Shown in pieces: positions 1 through 8,667 of a DNA stretch of 27,292 bases (positions are counted from its first letter, which is position 1; every line of letters begins with the position of its first letter). The stretch covers positions 1 through 27,292 of the forward strand of contig JBGZBY010000068.1 of NCBI GenBank assembly GCA_041844915.1, written 5' to 3'. The DNA comes from W11650 sp041844915 (GTDB lineage Bacteria; Bacillota; Clostridia; Lachnospirales; Vallitaleaceae). The translations under genes and the position numbers were made by a program. The notes under the pieces are model-generated. The model saw nothing but the letters and a program-made list of their open reading frames with translations, was not told the origin of the DNA and did no database searches.

Positions 1-99
1 ATTCGGCAATTAGAAGAATGGATGAACAATTATCCACGAGAAATGTTTCAGGGAAGAACGGCTAAAGAATATTATCAAGAGCTTCTATTGACGTCTTAA
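1..99 (+). CDS. C-terminal fragment of a probable transposase (IS30-like / integrase-core type), cut by the window edge
   Basis: The frame is open from the first base to a TAA at 97-99 and gives 32 residues with no start in the window. The tail holds an N-N-Y-P-R-E run followed by G-R-T-A-K-E-Y-Y. This resembles the NNxPRxxxxxxTPxE end of IS30-type DDE transposases, where it follows the last catalytic residue. That is family knowledge recalled from memory, not a search. No catalytic residue is visible because the rest lies outside the window. No terminal inverted repeat could be identified downstream of the stop. It could also be the end of an unrelated protein. Confidence 0.45.
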   Translation: MRQLEEWMNNYPREMFQGRTAKEYYQELLLTS

Positions 100-512
100 A
101 AATTTTGATTTATGTATGACATTTACTATTGCAATTTACCCTTGCCGGTGCAAATGTATTTTTTTCTGGCAAGCAGGCTGAAAATATGATATAGTAAAAA
201 CAAGAATATGCTTTTTTCAAAATGTGAGGCTGCGCTAATGGGCATTTGGCGATGGAAGCAGTGAGGCTGTAGGAAACAGTGAAAGCGGAGGCGGAGCCTC
301 TATGCAAAGCGCGGTATCTCGGCGGAGAACCGGGTGATTTTTTGGCAAGGCCGTCGCGTGGGATAGTCTGTTCGGATGGAGGGCTTGCCGCAAGGAAGGA
401 TTGTAAACAGCCTAAAGCAGTCATTGGTGGAGGATTGGCCAGCTTTTGAGGAAAGAAGCCCCAAAGCGTGCATTGGAAAAGACAATTCAAATAATAAAAT
501 ATTGAGGCGATT
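100..512 (+). other. 413-bp gene-free leader region upstream of the aspartokinase gene
   Basis: No convincing coding frame is seen; the long antisense frames look like composition effects. The stretch 318-343 could fold as a CTCGG/CCGGG hairpin followed by six T residues, which is terminator-like. GGCAAG at 345-350 can pair with CTTGCC at 385-390, and a small GAGGC/GCCTC hairpin lies near 288-300. These pairings suggest a structured leader, possibly an attenuator of the aspartokinase gene. I do not see the conserved boxes of the lysine riboswitch or a T-box. Function is unproven. Confidence 0.3.
166..195 (+). promoter_or_regulatory. Possible weak sigma-A promoter for the aspartokinase gene
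   Basis: CTGGCA at 166-171 (4 of 6 to consensus) and TATAGT at 190-195 are separated by 18 bp. Transcription from here would give a leader of about 310 nt before the ATG at 513. An overlapping TATGAT at 185-190 has no good -35. Weak evidence. Confidence 0.3.
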
Positions 513-1709
513 ATGAGAATATTGATTCAAAAATTTGGCGGAACCAGCATGGCCGATGAAAAAGGCAGAAGTTTTGTGCTGGAAAAAATAAAAAAAGCAA
601 AGGAGCTGTTTGACGGCGTAGTTGTAGTGGTGTCGGCAATGGGCCGGCTAAATTCGCCCTATGCAACCGATACGCTGCTTTCGCTCTTAAAGGACAATAA
701 GGACAGCTTGAGCAAAAGAGAGCTTGATCTCTTGATGGGAACCGGAGAGATTATCTCGGCGGTGGTGCTTTCGGGTGAGCTACAAAGAGAGGGAATCCCA
801 TCGGAGGCTTTTAGCGGAGGGAGAGCTGGAATTATTACTGACAATAATTATACCGGAGCCGAGGTTTTATCGGTGGACGCGGTGCCGCTGCGGGCGGTCC
901 TGCGGGAAGGGCTTGTACCTGTAGTTGCCGGCTTTCAGGGGCGTTCTCTGGAAGGAGAGCTTGCAACCTTGGGCAGAGGCGGCTCGGATTTGACGGCGGC
1001 GCTCTTGGGAGAGGCTTTGGATGCGGAAAAGGTGGAGATTTATACCGATGTTGACGGGATTATGACAACGGATCCAAAGCTTTGTCAGGAAGCGGTAACT
1101 CTTGAAGGCATCAGCTATAATGAAGTTTTTCAAATGGCGGACAGCGGAGCAAAGGTCATTCACAAGAAGGCTGTCGAGGTGGCAAGGCGTTCGGGTATTC
1201 CGCTCATTATTAAAAATACCTTTAGCAGCCATAGCGGAACGGCAATTACCGAATACCGCTATTTGAATCAAGTGGCGAAAAACCGACCGATTACTGCAAT
1301 TGCTTGTCGTCCGGAAAGAGTTCAGTATCGGATTGAGGGAGAGCTTTGCGATGAAAAATTTTTCAGAGAGCTGGCGGAGGCTGGGGTATCCATTGATATT
1401 ATCAATATTTTTCCGGAGCTGCGCGCGTTCACGATTGAGGCCGAGAAGGTCGAAGCCGCTGAAAAGGTGCTGCAAAAGCATGGGGCGGCTTATCGGCGAA
1501 TTGAAAACTGCACCAAAATTACCTTGATCGGAGAGGGTATGACCGGAGTACCGGGAGTAATGTCCAGAATTATTACTGCCCTAGCTGGGAAGGGAATCGC
1601 CATTTTGCAGACGGCAGATTCTCTGTCAACCATTGCCTGCCTGATCGACAGTCCACAGACTGCCGAGGCGGTAGCGGCGCTGCATGAAGAATTCGGCTTA
1701 GGCGAATAG
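513..1709 (+). CDS. lysC: Aspartate kinase (DapG/LysC type, two ACT domains)
   Basis: This enzyme phosphorylates L-aspartate to aspartyl-4-phosphate, the first step to DAP, lysine, threonine and methionine; it is cytoplasmic. The 398-residue product opens with the amino-acid-kinase motif K-F-G-G-T-S at residues 7-12. The kinase domain fills about residues 1-245. An S-A-M-G-R run near residue 41 and the A-T-D-T-L-L segment match my memory of Bacillus DapG. The last ~140 residues form two ACT regulatory domains, the second starting at I-T-L-I-G-E-G-M with the V-P-G-V-M-S-R allosteric-site pattern. Length is typical for the single-chain (alpha+beta) enzyme. The start follows AGGCG. The ACT pair predicts feedback inhibition by an end product, but which one cannot be read here. 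It sits ~150 bp ahead of uppP on the same strand. Confidence 0.93.
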   Translation: MRILIQKFGGTSMADEKGRSFVLEKIKKAKELFDGVVVVVSAMGRLNSPYATDTLLSLLKDNKDSLSKRELDLLMGTGEIISAVVLSGELQREGIPSEAFSGGRAGIITDNNYTGAEVLSVDAVPLRAVLREGLVPVVAGFQGRSLEGELATLGRGGSDLTAALLGEALDAEKVEIYTDVDGIMTTDPKLCQEAVTLEGISYNEVFQMADSGAKVIHKKAVEVARRSGIPLIIKNTFSSHSGTAITEYRYLNQVAKNRPITAIACRPERVQYRIEGELCDEKFFRELAEAGVSIDIINIFPELRAFTIEAEKVEAAEKVLQKHGAAYRRIENCTKITLIGEGMTGVPGVMSRIITALAGKGIAILQTADSLSTIACLIDSPQTAEAVAALHEEFGLGE

Positions 1710-1858
1710 GGTGCATAGAAGAAAAAAGATGAATTTAAGATTGCGCTGCGCGAAGAATGAAAAGCGTGGAGGTTACACGAGGAATATTTTCGAGCCGGAT
1801 GAGGAGGGCTTTGCCATTTAAGCCAACGGCCGGCGCAGGCGATGGAATGGAGAAGGAA

Positions 1859-2707
1859 ATGACGATATTAAAAGCAATTATTATGGGACTGATTCAAGGC
1901 TTTACCGAATTCTTGCCGGTTAGCAGTTCGGGGCATTTGGCTATTTTTGGCAGCCTGATGGATTTACAGGGCGGCGGTATTGTATTTGAGGTGCTGCTCC
2001 ATGTGGGAACGCTGGCGGCTGTTTTTGCCGCCTTTTATAAAGAACTGCTGGAACTGATCGGGGAGGGGTTTTCTCTTTTGGGTCGTTTTTTTCAGGCGCT
2101 TTGTGGCAAACTGAAATGGAATCAGATCTTAGATAATGAAAAAAAATATTTTATCTGCTATATTTTGCTGACAATGATTCCCACAGTTATTCTAGGACTT
2201 GCCTTCAAAAAGATGATCGAAGCGGCGTATGAGGGAATGCTGATTCCGGGGATTGGACTTTTGCTGACCGGCGGCATTTTGCTTTATACGATGAAGCTCA
2301 AAAAAGGGAGCAAGCAGGAGAAGGATATGACCTTTTGGGATGCTCTATTGATTGGCTTGGCGCAGGGTGTCGCGACCCTGCCGGGGATTTCGCGGTCAGG
2401 CTCGACGATTGTTGCCGGCAGGCTGAGAGGTCTTTCGCCAGAGCTGGCGGTCAAATTTTCGTTTATTATGTCGATTCCGGCAATTTTGGGAGCGACGGTG
2501 CTGCAATTTCAGGATGGCGCGATTGGTCAGCTGGGTATGGAAACAATTGCCCTATATCTTTTGGGAGCGGTTATAGCGGCTGCTTCTGGATTTATCTGTA
2601 TCAAATGGCTGCTGGGAATTATTAAAAAGGGAAAGCTCTATTACTTTTCCTATTATTGCTTTGGTATGGGAGCTTTGGCGATTTTATTACATTTTATCAT
2701 AAAATAA
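1859..2707 (+). CDS. uppP: Undecaprenyl-diphosphatase (UppP/BacA)
   Basis: This integral membrane enzyme dephosphorylates undecaprenyl diphosphate to recycle the lipid carrier for peptidoglycan and wall polymers, and overproduction is known to give bacitracin resistance. From the ATG at 1859 the protein is 282 residues, normal for the family. Motif 1 (Q-G-x-T-E-F-L-P-V-S-S-S-G-H) is at residues 13-26, with the key Glu17 and His26. Motif 2 (P-G-x-S-R-S-G-S-T) is at residues 175-183. Several hydrophobic helices fill the rest. The frame is open upstream to 1757, but those residues are polar and unlike the family. GGAG at 1849-1852, 6 nt before 1859, supports the shorter start; an ATG at 1847 is also in frame. 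The gene ends 12 bp before ftsK, which suggests co-transcription. Confidence 0.93.
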   Translation: MTILKAIIMGLIQGFTEFLPVSSSGHLAIFGSLMDLQGGGIVFEVLLHVGTLAAVFAAFYKELLELIGEGFSLLGRFFQALCGKLKWNQILDNEKKYFICYILLTMIPTVILGLAFKKMIEAAYEGMLIPGIGLLLTGGILLYTMKLKKGSKQEKDMTFWDALLIGLAQGVATLPGISRSGSTIVAGRLRGLSPELAVKFSFIMSIPAILGATVLQFQDGAIGQLGMETIALYLLGAVIAAASGFICIKWLLGIIKKGKLYYFSYYCFGMGALAILLHFIIK

Positions 2708-2719
2708 GGGTGAAGTACG

Positions 2720-5677
2720 ATGGCAAATCAACGAAAAAACGCAAAAAAATCAGAGGAGAGGGCAAAGACGGAGAGGCTGCCGGCAAAGGCAAGCAGCAAG
2801 ACTTCCGTCCGGCGAACAACAGGAGTAAGCGCCGCCAAAAGAAGAAAAAAGCGAATGCCCCCGAAGCAGTACGGAGCGATCGCTTTGGCGGTAATGGGAC
2901 TGGCGGTGTTGCTTGGTATTGCGGTTTATTTTAAAAACAGCGGCGCGCTTTTGAGCGGGATTCGGTATTTTTTATTCGGCAGCATCGGCATTTCTGCTTA
3001 TCTCCTGCCGTTGCTGCTCTTTGTCGCGGCTCTGTTTAAAGCCTTTAATCAGGGAAACCAAAGGCTGGACGATAAAATCAAGCTGGCGAGCTTGGCGCTG
3101 TTTGACCTTTCTGTTTTTGTGCATATCCTTTTTGTCAGTCAGCCGCAGATCGGCATGGTCGTAGGCAGGGAGTATATGTTTTTTCCTGCTTTGGCAAATT
3201 ATTTTCGGGTGTCAGCTCGGTATCAGAGAGGCGGCGGCTTTGTCGGCGGCCTGTTTGGCGATGGCATCTTGATTCTGCTGGGAAAATGGGGCGGAATTGT
3301 TTTCGTTGTGCTGCTCTTTTTGCTGATTTTATTGATTTTGACGGAGATGAGCTTTGCTCGGATTATGACTTTTCTGGGAAATCTTTTTCATAAGCTGTAT
3401 TTATGGATAAAACAAAGAATATCGGAAAGACGGGAAATAGAAAAGGAAAGGAAAAAAGCCAGCCAGAGCTGGGAGCAAAACATTGTTGAGGCTGAGCTGG
3501 CAGAGCGAGGAGCTGCCAGAGAGGATTTTGCGGCAGAGAAAAGAGCTGCGGAAGGAGAAAAAAAGAAAAAGCGCTCCTTTATCAATGTAGAGCTTTTTGG
3601 CAAAGCAGAGGAGCTGGAGGATGCCCTGCCTGAAACGGAAGCTTCAGTTCAGGACTCAGAGGAAGCGCAAAAAGAATCTTTTGAGGAGAAGGGGGATTTG
3701 GAAAAAGCCAGCGCTTCTTTGGAGCAGGAGGGAGAAAAAGCGGCGGAAGCCGGCAGCCAGAAGGAAATAGCCGACAGCGAGCCGCTCACCGAGCCAGCGA
3801 GGACAAGTGCCGATGCTTTGGCAGGAAAAATCGAAGCAAAGCCGGAAAAGGAACAAGAAGCTCCGGAGAAAGGCAAACCGGCGGGAAAGGCAAAGCAAGA
3901 GCCGGAAGAAGCGGCGCCGGACAAAGCCGGAGCTGGGGCAGCCGATCTCAAAAAAGGGATTCAGGAGGAGCTGGAGCTGAAGCAAAGCATAAGGAGCTAT
4001 TTCTTTCCGCCGTTGGAGCTGCTGAAGGAGCCTAAGCTTAAAGCGGAAGGCGAGAGCGGATTAATTGAGGGAAATGTACAGAAGCTGGAGGAAACGTTGC
4101 AAAGCTTCGGGGTGAGCGCCAAGGTGATTAATGTCAGCCAAGGCCCGACAGTTACGCGCTATGAGATTCAGCCGGCACAGGGAGTAAAGGTCAGCCGGAT
4201 TGTCAATTTGGCGGACGATATTGCCCTTAATCTGGCGGCAGCAGGGATTCGTATGGAAGCGCCGATTCCCGGCAAGTCGGCAATCGGTATTGAGGTGCCG
4301 AATCGGGAGGCTGGCTCGGTTATGCTGCGGGAAGTCATCGACTCGGCAGAATTTAGAAAATCCGGCACCAAGCTGTCCTTTGGCTTGGGTAAGGATATTA
4401 CGGGTCGAGTATTGGTTACGGATATTGCCAAAATGCCGCATTTGCTTATTGCCGGTGCAACTGGTTCAGGAAAGTCAGTCTGTATCAATACGCTGATTGT
4501 TTCGCTGCTGTACAAGGCAAAGCCGGAGGAGGTTCGACTGCTGATGATTGACCCGAAGGTGGTGGAGCTGTCGATTTATAACGGAATTCCACATTTGCTG
4601 ATTCCAGTGGTAACGGATGCCAAAAAAGCAGCGGGAGCGCTGAACTGGGCTGTTCAAGAAATGAACGATAGATATAAATTATTTGCCGCAGCTGGAGTGC
4701 GGGATTTAAAGGGCTACAATCAGGCGGTTGAGGAAAAGGGCGATACGCCGAAGCTTCCGCAGATTGTGATTATTGTAGATGAATTGGCGGACCTGATGAT
4801 GGTTGCGTCCAATGAGGTGGAGGATGCTATTTGCCGTTTGGCGCAAATGGCCAGAGCAGCGGGACTGCATTTGATTATTGCCACGCAAAGACCGTCGGTT
4901 GACGTCATTACTGGCTTGATTAAAGCCAATGTGCCGAGCCGGATTGCTTTTAATGTTTCTTCGGGTACGGATTCGCGGACAATCATTGATATGAATGGGG
5001 CGGAAAAACTGCTGGGCAAGGGCGATATGCTTTTTTATCCGGTGGGCTATCCTAAGCCGGTGCGGATTCAGGGCGCCTTTATTTCCGATCATGAGGTAGA
5101 AAATATAGTCGAATATCTGAAAACACAGCAGCAAACGCAGTATAATCAGAAGGTAATGAATCATCTGAATAAGTCGGAGGATGCGGCGACAAGTGGAGAA
5201 AGCAAGGATGAACTGGACGAGCTTTTTGCCGATGCGCTGGAACTGGTGGTTGATAAGGAGAGAGCATCGGCCTCCCTGCTGCAAAGGTATTTCCGGATTG
5301 GCTTTAATCGAGCGGCAAGACTGCTGGATCAGATGGCGGAGGCGGGCTATGTCGGAGAGGAGCAGGGCTCCAAACCAAGAGAGGTGCTGCTTACCCGGCG
5401 GGAATGGGAGCAGTTGAAGGCCAAGGCAAGCGCCGAGCCGGCAAGAGAGCAGGAGAGCGATGGACTGCGGGCAGGAGAGCTGCCGGAGCATGCAAGCGAG
5501 CGGACACAGCCGATCGGCGCCGAGGAAGGGCAGGAGGGCTTTGAGCTGGAGCCTCAGACATATGAAAGAGGCACAGGAGAGAGCTTGACAGCCGGCGGAG
5601 ATAAGGAGATGGCGGCCGAGGAATTGTATAATGATGCGATCAACGATATGCTGGAAGAAATGCAGAGCAGGAGCTAA
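2720..5677 (+). CDS. ftsK: DNA translocase FtsK/SpoIIIE
   Basis: This is a hexameric, membrane-anchored, ATP-driven double-strand DNA pump that clears chromosome from the division or sporulation septum. The 985-residue protein has a very basic N-terminus (residues 1-50), then several membrane helices between ~52 and 220. A long Glu/Lys/Ala-rich linker runs from ~225 to 420. The motor follows, with Walker A G-A-T-G-S-G-K-S at 579-586 and Walker B I-V-I-I-V-D-E at 682-688, then the A-T-Q-R-P-S-V-D-V-I-T-G segment. A winged-helix gamma domain lies at about 830-900, which in this family reads KOPS/SRS DNA motifs. About 80 further acidic residues extend past gamma. The linker and tail make it longer than Bacillus SpoIIIE (~790 residues, from memory). 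The name FtsK versus SpoIIIE cannot be settled by sequence reading. Confidence 0.95.
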   Translation: MANQRKNAKKSEERAKTERLPAKASSKTSVRRTTGVSAAKRRKKRMPPKQYGAIALAVMGLAVLLGIAVYFKNSGALLSGIRYFLFGSIGISAYLLPLLLFVAALFKAFNQGNQRLDDKIKLASLALFDLSVFVHILFVSQPQIGMVVGREYMFFPALANYFRVSARYQRGGGFVGGLFGDGILILLGKWGGIVFVVLLFLLILLILTEMSFARIMTFLGNLFHKLYLWIKQRISERREIEKERKKASQSWEQNIVEAELAERGAAREDFAAEKRAAEGEKKKKRSFINVELFGKAEELEDALPETEASVQDSEEAQKESFEEKGDLEKASASLEQEGEKAAEAGSQKEIADSEPLTEPARTSADALAGKIEAKPEKEQEAPEKGKPAGKAKQEPEEAAPDKAGAGAADLKKGIQEELELKQSIRSYFFPPLELLKEPKLKAEGESGLIEGNVQKLEETLQSFGVSAKVINVSQGPTVTRYEIQPAQGVKVSRIVNLADDIALNLAAAGIRMEAPIPGKSAIGIEVPNREAGSVMLREVIDSAEFRKSGTKLSFGLGKDITGRVLVTDIAKMPHLLIAGATGSGKSVCINTLIVSLLYKAKPEEVRLLMIDPKVVELSIYNGIPHLLIPVVTDAKKAAGALNWAVQEMNDRYKLFAAAGVRDLKGYNQAVEEKGDTPKLPQIVIIVDELADLMMVASNEVEDAICRLAQMARAAGLHLIIATQRPSVDVITGLIKANVPSRIAFNVSSGTDSRTIIDMNGAEKLLGKGDMLFYPVGYPKPVRIQGAFISDHEVENIVEYLKTQQQTQYNQKVMNHLNKSEDAATSGESKDELDELFADALELVVDKERASASLLQRYFRIGFNRAARLLDQMAEAGYVGEEQGSKPREVLLTRREWEQLKAKASAEPAREQESDGLRAGELPEHASERTQPIGAEEGQEGFELEPQTYERGTGESLTAGGDKEMAAEELYNDAINDMLEEMQSRS

Positions 5678-5800
5678 GAAATTTAAGAGGAAAAGGAGAA
5701 GGCGTCAGGCCGGTTTTCTCTAGGGGCGGCTTTTTCGAATGGGAGCTGCGGCTTCAGAAGCCAAGAATTGACTTGGGAAAGGGGCTTATAGGTGGAAAGG

Positions 5801-7477
5801 ATGGAAAAGATGCTAAGCGATATTCAAATTGCAAATCAGGCGAAAAAAGAAGATATCCGGAAAGTGGCGGCGTGTCTGGGAATCGCAGAGTCAGAGCTGA
5901 TTCCTTACGGACACGATAAGGCGAAGCTTTCGGATGAGCTGTGGGAAAGAATAAAAGAAAACAAGGACGGCAAGCTGATTTTGGTAACGGCGATCAATCC
6001 TACTCCGGCGGGCGAGGGCAAGACGACGATTACGGTCGGGCTGGGACAGGCATTTCACCGAATGGGCTTAAAGTCGGTAATTGCGCTGCGGGAGCCGTCA
6101 CTCGGCCCCTGCATGGGCATGAAGGGCGGCGCGGCTGGCGGAGGCTATGCACAGGTAATCCCGATGGAGGATATCAATCTGCATTTTACCGGCGATATCC
6201 ATGCGGTTAGCAGCGCGCATAATTTGCTTTCGGCAATGCTGGATAACCATTTGCACCAAGGCAATGAGCTGCGCATCGACCCAAAGAGAATTGTTTGGAA
6301 GCGGGTGCTGGATATGAATGATCGGGCACTGCGCCAGATTGTAGTTGGACTGGGCGGAAAGGCGAATGGAATGATGCGGGAGGACGGCTATCAAATCAGC
6401 GTAGCCTCCGAGGTGATGGCAATTTTATGTCTGGCACTGGATATTGAAGATTTGAAGGAACGCCTAGGCAGAATCGTAGTTGGCTATAATTATGACGGAG
6501 AGCCGGTACGGGCAAGAGATCTGAAAGCGCAGGGCGCTATGACGGCGCTGCTCAAGGATGCTTTAAAGCCCAATTTGGTACAGACCTTGGAAAATTCCCC
6601 CTGTATTATTCACGGCGGTCCCTTTGCCAATATTGCGCATGGCTGCAATAGCGTCAGAGCGACCAGATATGCGCTGAAGCTGGCGGATTATGTGATTACG
6701 GAGGCGGGCTTTGGGGCTGATTTGGGAGCAGAAAAATTTTTGGATATCAAATGTCGGATGGCGGGGCTTGCGCCATCGGCAGTCGTGCTGGTAGCTACGG
6801 TCAGGGCGCTCAAGTATAACGGCGGAGTCAGGAAGGAAGACTTGAGTATGCCGGATGTGGAAGCGCTTCGCCGAGGTATCGTCAATTTGGAGAAGCATAT
6901 TGAAAATATGGCGAAATACGGTGTGCCCGTTGTTGTAACAGTCAATCGCTTTGTCAGCGATACGGAGGAAGAAATCGCAGTTATTGCTGAAGCCTGCCAA
7001 AAGCTGGGAGCAGCCTTCTGTCCGGCGGAGGTTTGGGCAAAGGGCGGCGAGGGCGGCATTGAGCTGGCAAAGGCGGTCGTTAATACTGTTACGGCAAAAG
7101 AAAGCTGCTATCAACCGCTGTATCCTTTGGAAATGACAATTGAGCAAAAGGTGACGGCGATTGCCCATGAGATTTACGGAGCGGAAGGCGTACAATTTTC
7201 GCCGGCGGCGCAAAATGCCATAAAGCAAATTCGGGCGATCGGCATGGAGGCGCTGCCAGTTTGCATTGCCAAGACGCAGTATTCTCTGTCGGACGATCCG
7301 AAGCGTTTGGGGAGGCCGGAGGGCTTTACTATTACGGTTCGGGAGATTACGCTTTCCGCTGGAGCGGGCTTTATTGTCTGTATTACCGGTGATATCATGA
7401 CGATGCCGGGCTTGCCGAAGCGGTCGGCGGCAGAGCAGATTGACGTAGTGGATGGACAGATCATAGGCTTGTTTTAA
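5801..7477 (+). CDS. fhs: Formate-tetrahydrofolate ligase (10-formyl-THF synthetase)
   Basis: The enzyme joins formate to tetrahydrofolate with ATP to make 10-formyl-THF, feeding purine synthesis, fMet and, in acetogens, the methyl branch of the Wood-Ljungdahl pathway. From the ATG at 5801 it has 558 residues, the family length. The nucleotide-binding loop P-T-P-A-G-E-G-K-T-T is at residues 67-76, and the C-terminal G-D-I-M-T-M-P-G-L-P-K block is intact. Three starts are possible: GTG 5792, ATG 5801 (AGGTGG 5 nt before it) and ATG 5810, where homology to the usual M-x-x-D-I-x-I-A start would place it. folD lies about 1.2 kb downstream on the same strand, which is consistent with shared one-carbon work. 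A partial copy of its own 3' end follows directly (7494-7600). Confidence 0.95.
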   Translation: MEKMLSDIQIANQAKKEDIRKVAACLGIAESELIPYGHDKAKLSDELWERIKENKDGKLILVTAINPTPAGEGKTTITVGLGQAFHRMGLKSVIALREPSLGPCMGMKGGAAGGGYAQVIPMEDINLHFTGDIHAVSSAHNLLSAMLDNHLHQGNELRIDPKRIVWKRVLDMNDRALRQIVVGLGGKANGMMREDGYQISVASEVMAILCLALDIEDLKERLGRIVVGYNYDGEPVRARDLKAQGAMTALLKDALKPNLVQTLENSPCIIHGGPFANIAHGCNSVRATRYALKLADYVITEAGFGADLGAEKFLDIKCRMAGLAPSAVVLVATVRALKYNGGVRKEDLSMPDVEALRRGIVNLEKHIENMAKYGVPVVVTVNRFVSDTEEEIAVIAEACQKLGAAFCPAEVWAKGGEGGIELAKAVVNTVTAKESCYQPLYPLEMTIEQKVTAIAHEIYGAEGVQFSPAAQNAIKQIRAIGMEALPVCIAKTQYSLSDDPKRLGRPEGFTITVREITLSAGAGFIVCITGDIMTMPGLPKRSAAEQIDVVDGQIIGLF

Positions 7478-7493
7478 GGAATTATTGCTTTTT

Positions 7494-7600
7494 AGGAGAT
7501 TATACTTTCTGCTGGAGCGGGCTTTATTGTCTGTATTACCGGTGATATCATGACGATGCCGGGCTTGCCGAAGCGACCTGCGGCGGTGCAGCGGAATTGA
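7494..7600 (+). pseudogene. Duplicated, truncated copy of the fhs 3' end
   Basis: Bases 7494-7600 repeat 7341-7447 at an offset of 153 bp. A stretch of 64 bp is identical (about 7357-7420 versus 7510-7573), while the edges have drifted. Translated in register it gives the L-S-A-G-A-G-F-I-V-C-I-T block and the G-D-I-M-T-M-P-G-L-P-K block of the ligase, then a stop at about 7598-7600. There is no start codon or ATP site, so it is a remnant. After the shared block it reads P-K-R-P-A-A, while the intact gene reads P-K-R-S-A-A. Confidence 0.85.
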
Positions 7601-7678
7601 GAAATAAATAGCGCTGCTTTATTAGGAAAAATCCGAACAATTTGCAAGAAGGGCAGACAGATCGAGGGGAGGCAGATT

Positions 7679-8194
7679 ATGATTTTTTTAGAAACGGAGC
7701 GATTATATCTGCGGAATGTCGAAGCCAAAGACGCGGAGATCATGTTTGATTATCGCAATCATGAAATTTGCGCCAGATACCAGCGAGGACAGACAAAGGA
7801 CAAGGAAGGGCTGAAAAAGCTGATTGAGGAGAGAAAGGACGGCAGGATATCGGCGGAGGAAGCCTTTATACTGGCTGTTGCACTAAAGCCAAGCGATGAA
7901 ATGGTGGGCGAAGTGGTTGTCATGCCTAAGGAGAATACAATTTCCATGGGCTATACCATTGCCTATCAATATCATCGAAGGGGCTTTGCATTTGAGGCTT
8001 TAACAGCGCTGCTTGCGCTTTTGCATGAGAAATATCCGAGTCATGAATTTATTTGTTTGGTAGACCCGGCTAATATTCCGAGCATTGAGCTTCTAAAGAA
8101 ATTGGGCTATAAGGATATGGGATATTTGGAGGAAAAGAATTCTCAGATGTATGGGAAATGGACGAGATTTGACAATGAAAATACTGAAAAATAG
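7679..8194 (+). CDS. GNAT-family N-acetyltransferase (RimJ/RimL-like)
   Basis: This 171-residue protein fits the GNAT fold, which moves an acetyl group from acetyl-CoA to an amine. It starts with the usual L-E-T-E-R-L-Y-L-R segment of the RimJ/RimL subgroup. The middle strand carries G-Y-T-I-A-Y-Q-Y-H-R-R-G-F-A-F-E-A, matching motif A, where the Q/RxxGxG/A loop contacts CoA pyrophosphate; here it is R-R-G-F-A. The late segment N-I-P-S-I-E-L-L-K-K-L-G-Y is motif B. The ATG at 7679 has GGGGAGG a few bases upstream, a strong site. The substrate cannot be told. It lies between the fhs remnant and a repeat block, so it may be an insertion between the two folate genes. Confidence 0.85.
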   Translation: MIFLETERLYLRNVEAKDAEIMFDYRNHEICARYQRGQTKDKEGLKKLIEERKDGRISAEEAFILAVALKPSDEMVGEVVVMPKENTISMGYTIAYQYHRRGFAFEALTALLALLHEKYPSHEFICLVDPANIPSIELLKKLGYKDMGYLEEKNSQMYGKWTRFDNENTEK

Positions 8195-8267
8195 CCTGTT
8201 TCAGGGAAAATTTCACAGGGGACAGCAGACAATGGCATAACCAGAGCTTTATGAATTGATAAAGAAA

Positions 8268-8630
8268 AAGGATATCAGCAAAAAGGCGTTAAGGAAGGAT
8301 ATCGCGGGAATGGCATTGGGAAAAGGGCAGCGGAGTGATATTGGAATAGTATCAGGAAAAGGTATCAGGAATGATATCAGCAAAAAGGCATTAAGGAAGG
8401 ATATTGCGGGAATATCATCGGGAAATGTATCAGGCAAGGATATCGGAGGAATGGCATCAGGAGAAGGACAGCGGAATGATATTGGAATAGTATCAGGAAA
8501 AAATATCAGGAATGATATCAGCAAAAAGATATTAAGGAAGGATATCGCGGGAATATCATCAGGAAATGCATCAGGCAAGAATATCAGGAGAGCAGGTCAG
8601 ATACTATCAGGAGAAGGGTAGCGAAAAAAT
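8268..8630 (+). repeat. GATATC-rich degenerate repeat block in strict triplet register
   Basis: A short motif around GATATC or GGTATCAGGAAT recurs across ~360 bp between the acetyltransferase and folD. A larger unit starting GATATCAGCAAAAAG occurs at 8271, 8373 and 8514 (spacings 102 and 141), each followed 27 bp later by GATATCGCGGGAA or a close variant. Every spacing I measured (27, 39, 24, 12, 27, 39, 102, 141) divides by three. As a result one frame stays open on + (8256-8621, repeating D-I-S-K-K-A-L-R-K-D-I-A-G) and another on - (8249-8578). The + frame would need a TTG start without a ribosome binding site, so I score it as repeat DNA and not as a gene. Confidence 0.8.
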
Positions 8631-8667
8631 ATCAGGAAAATCTTAGGGAAAACATTAGGAGAACACT

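Noticed and set aside
5678..5800. THF or ZTP riboswitch upstream of fhs, and a terminator after ftsK
   Set aside because: None of the conserved boxes that I know for these classes are visible. The GCCG/CGGC hairpin before five T residues (about 5712-5736) has only a 4-bp perfect stem and was judged too weak.
8249..8621. Open frames on both strands (121 and 109 codons) as genes
   Set aside because: Both arise from the triplet-register repeat. The + frame needs a TTG start with no ribosome binding site, and the - frame has no family character. Kept as repeat DNA, with the coding option noted in a finding.
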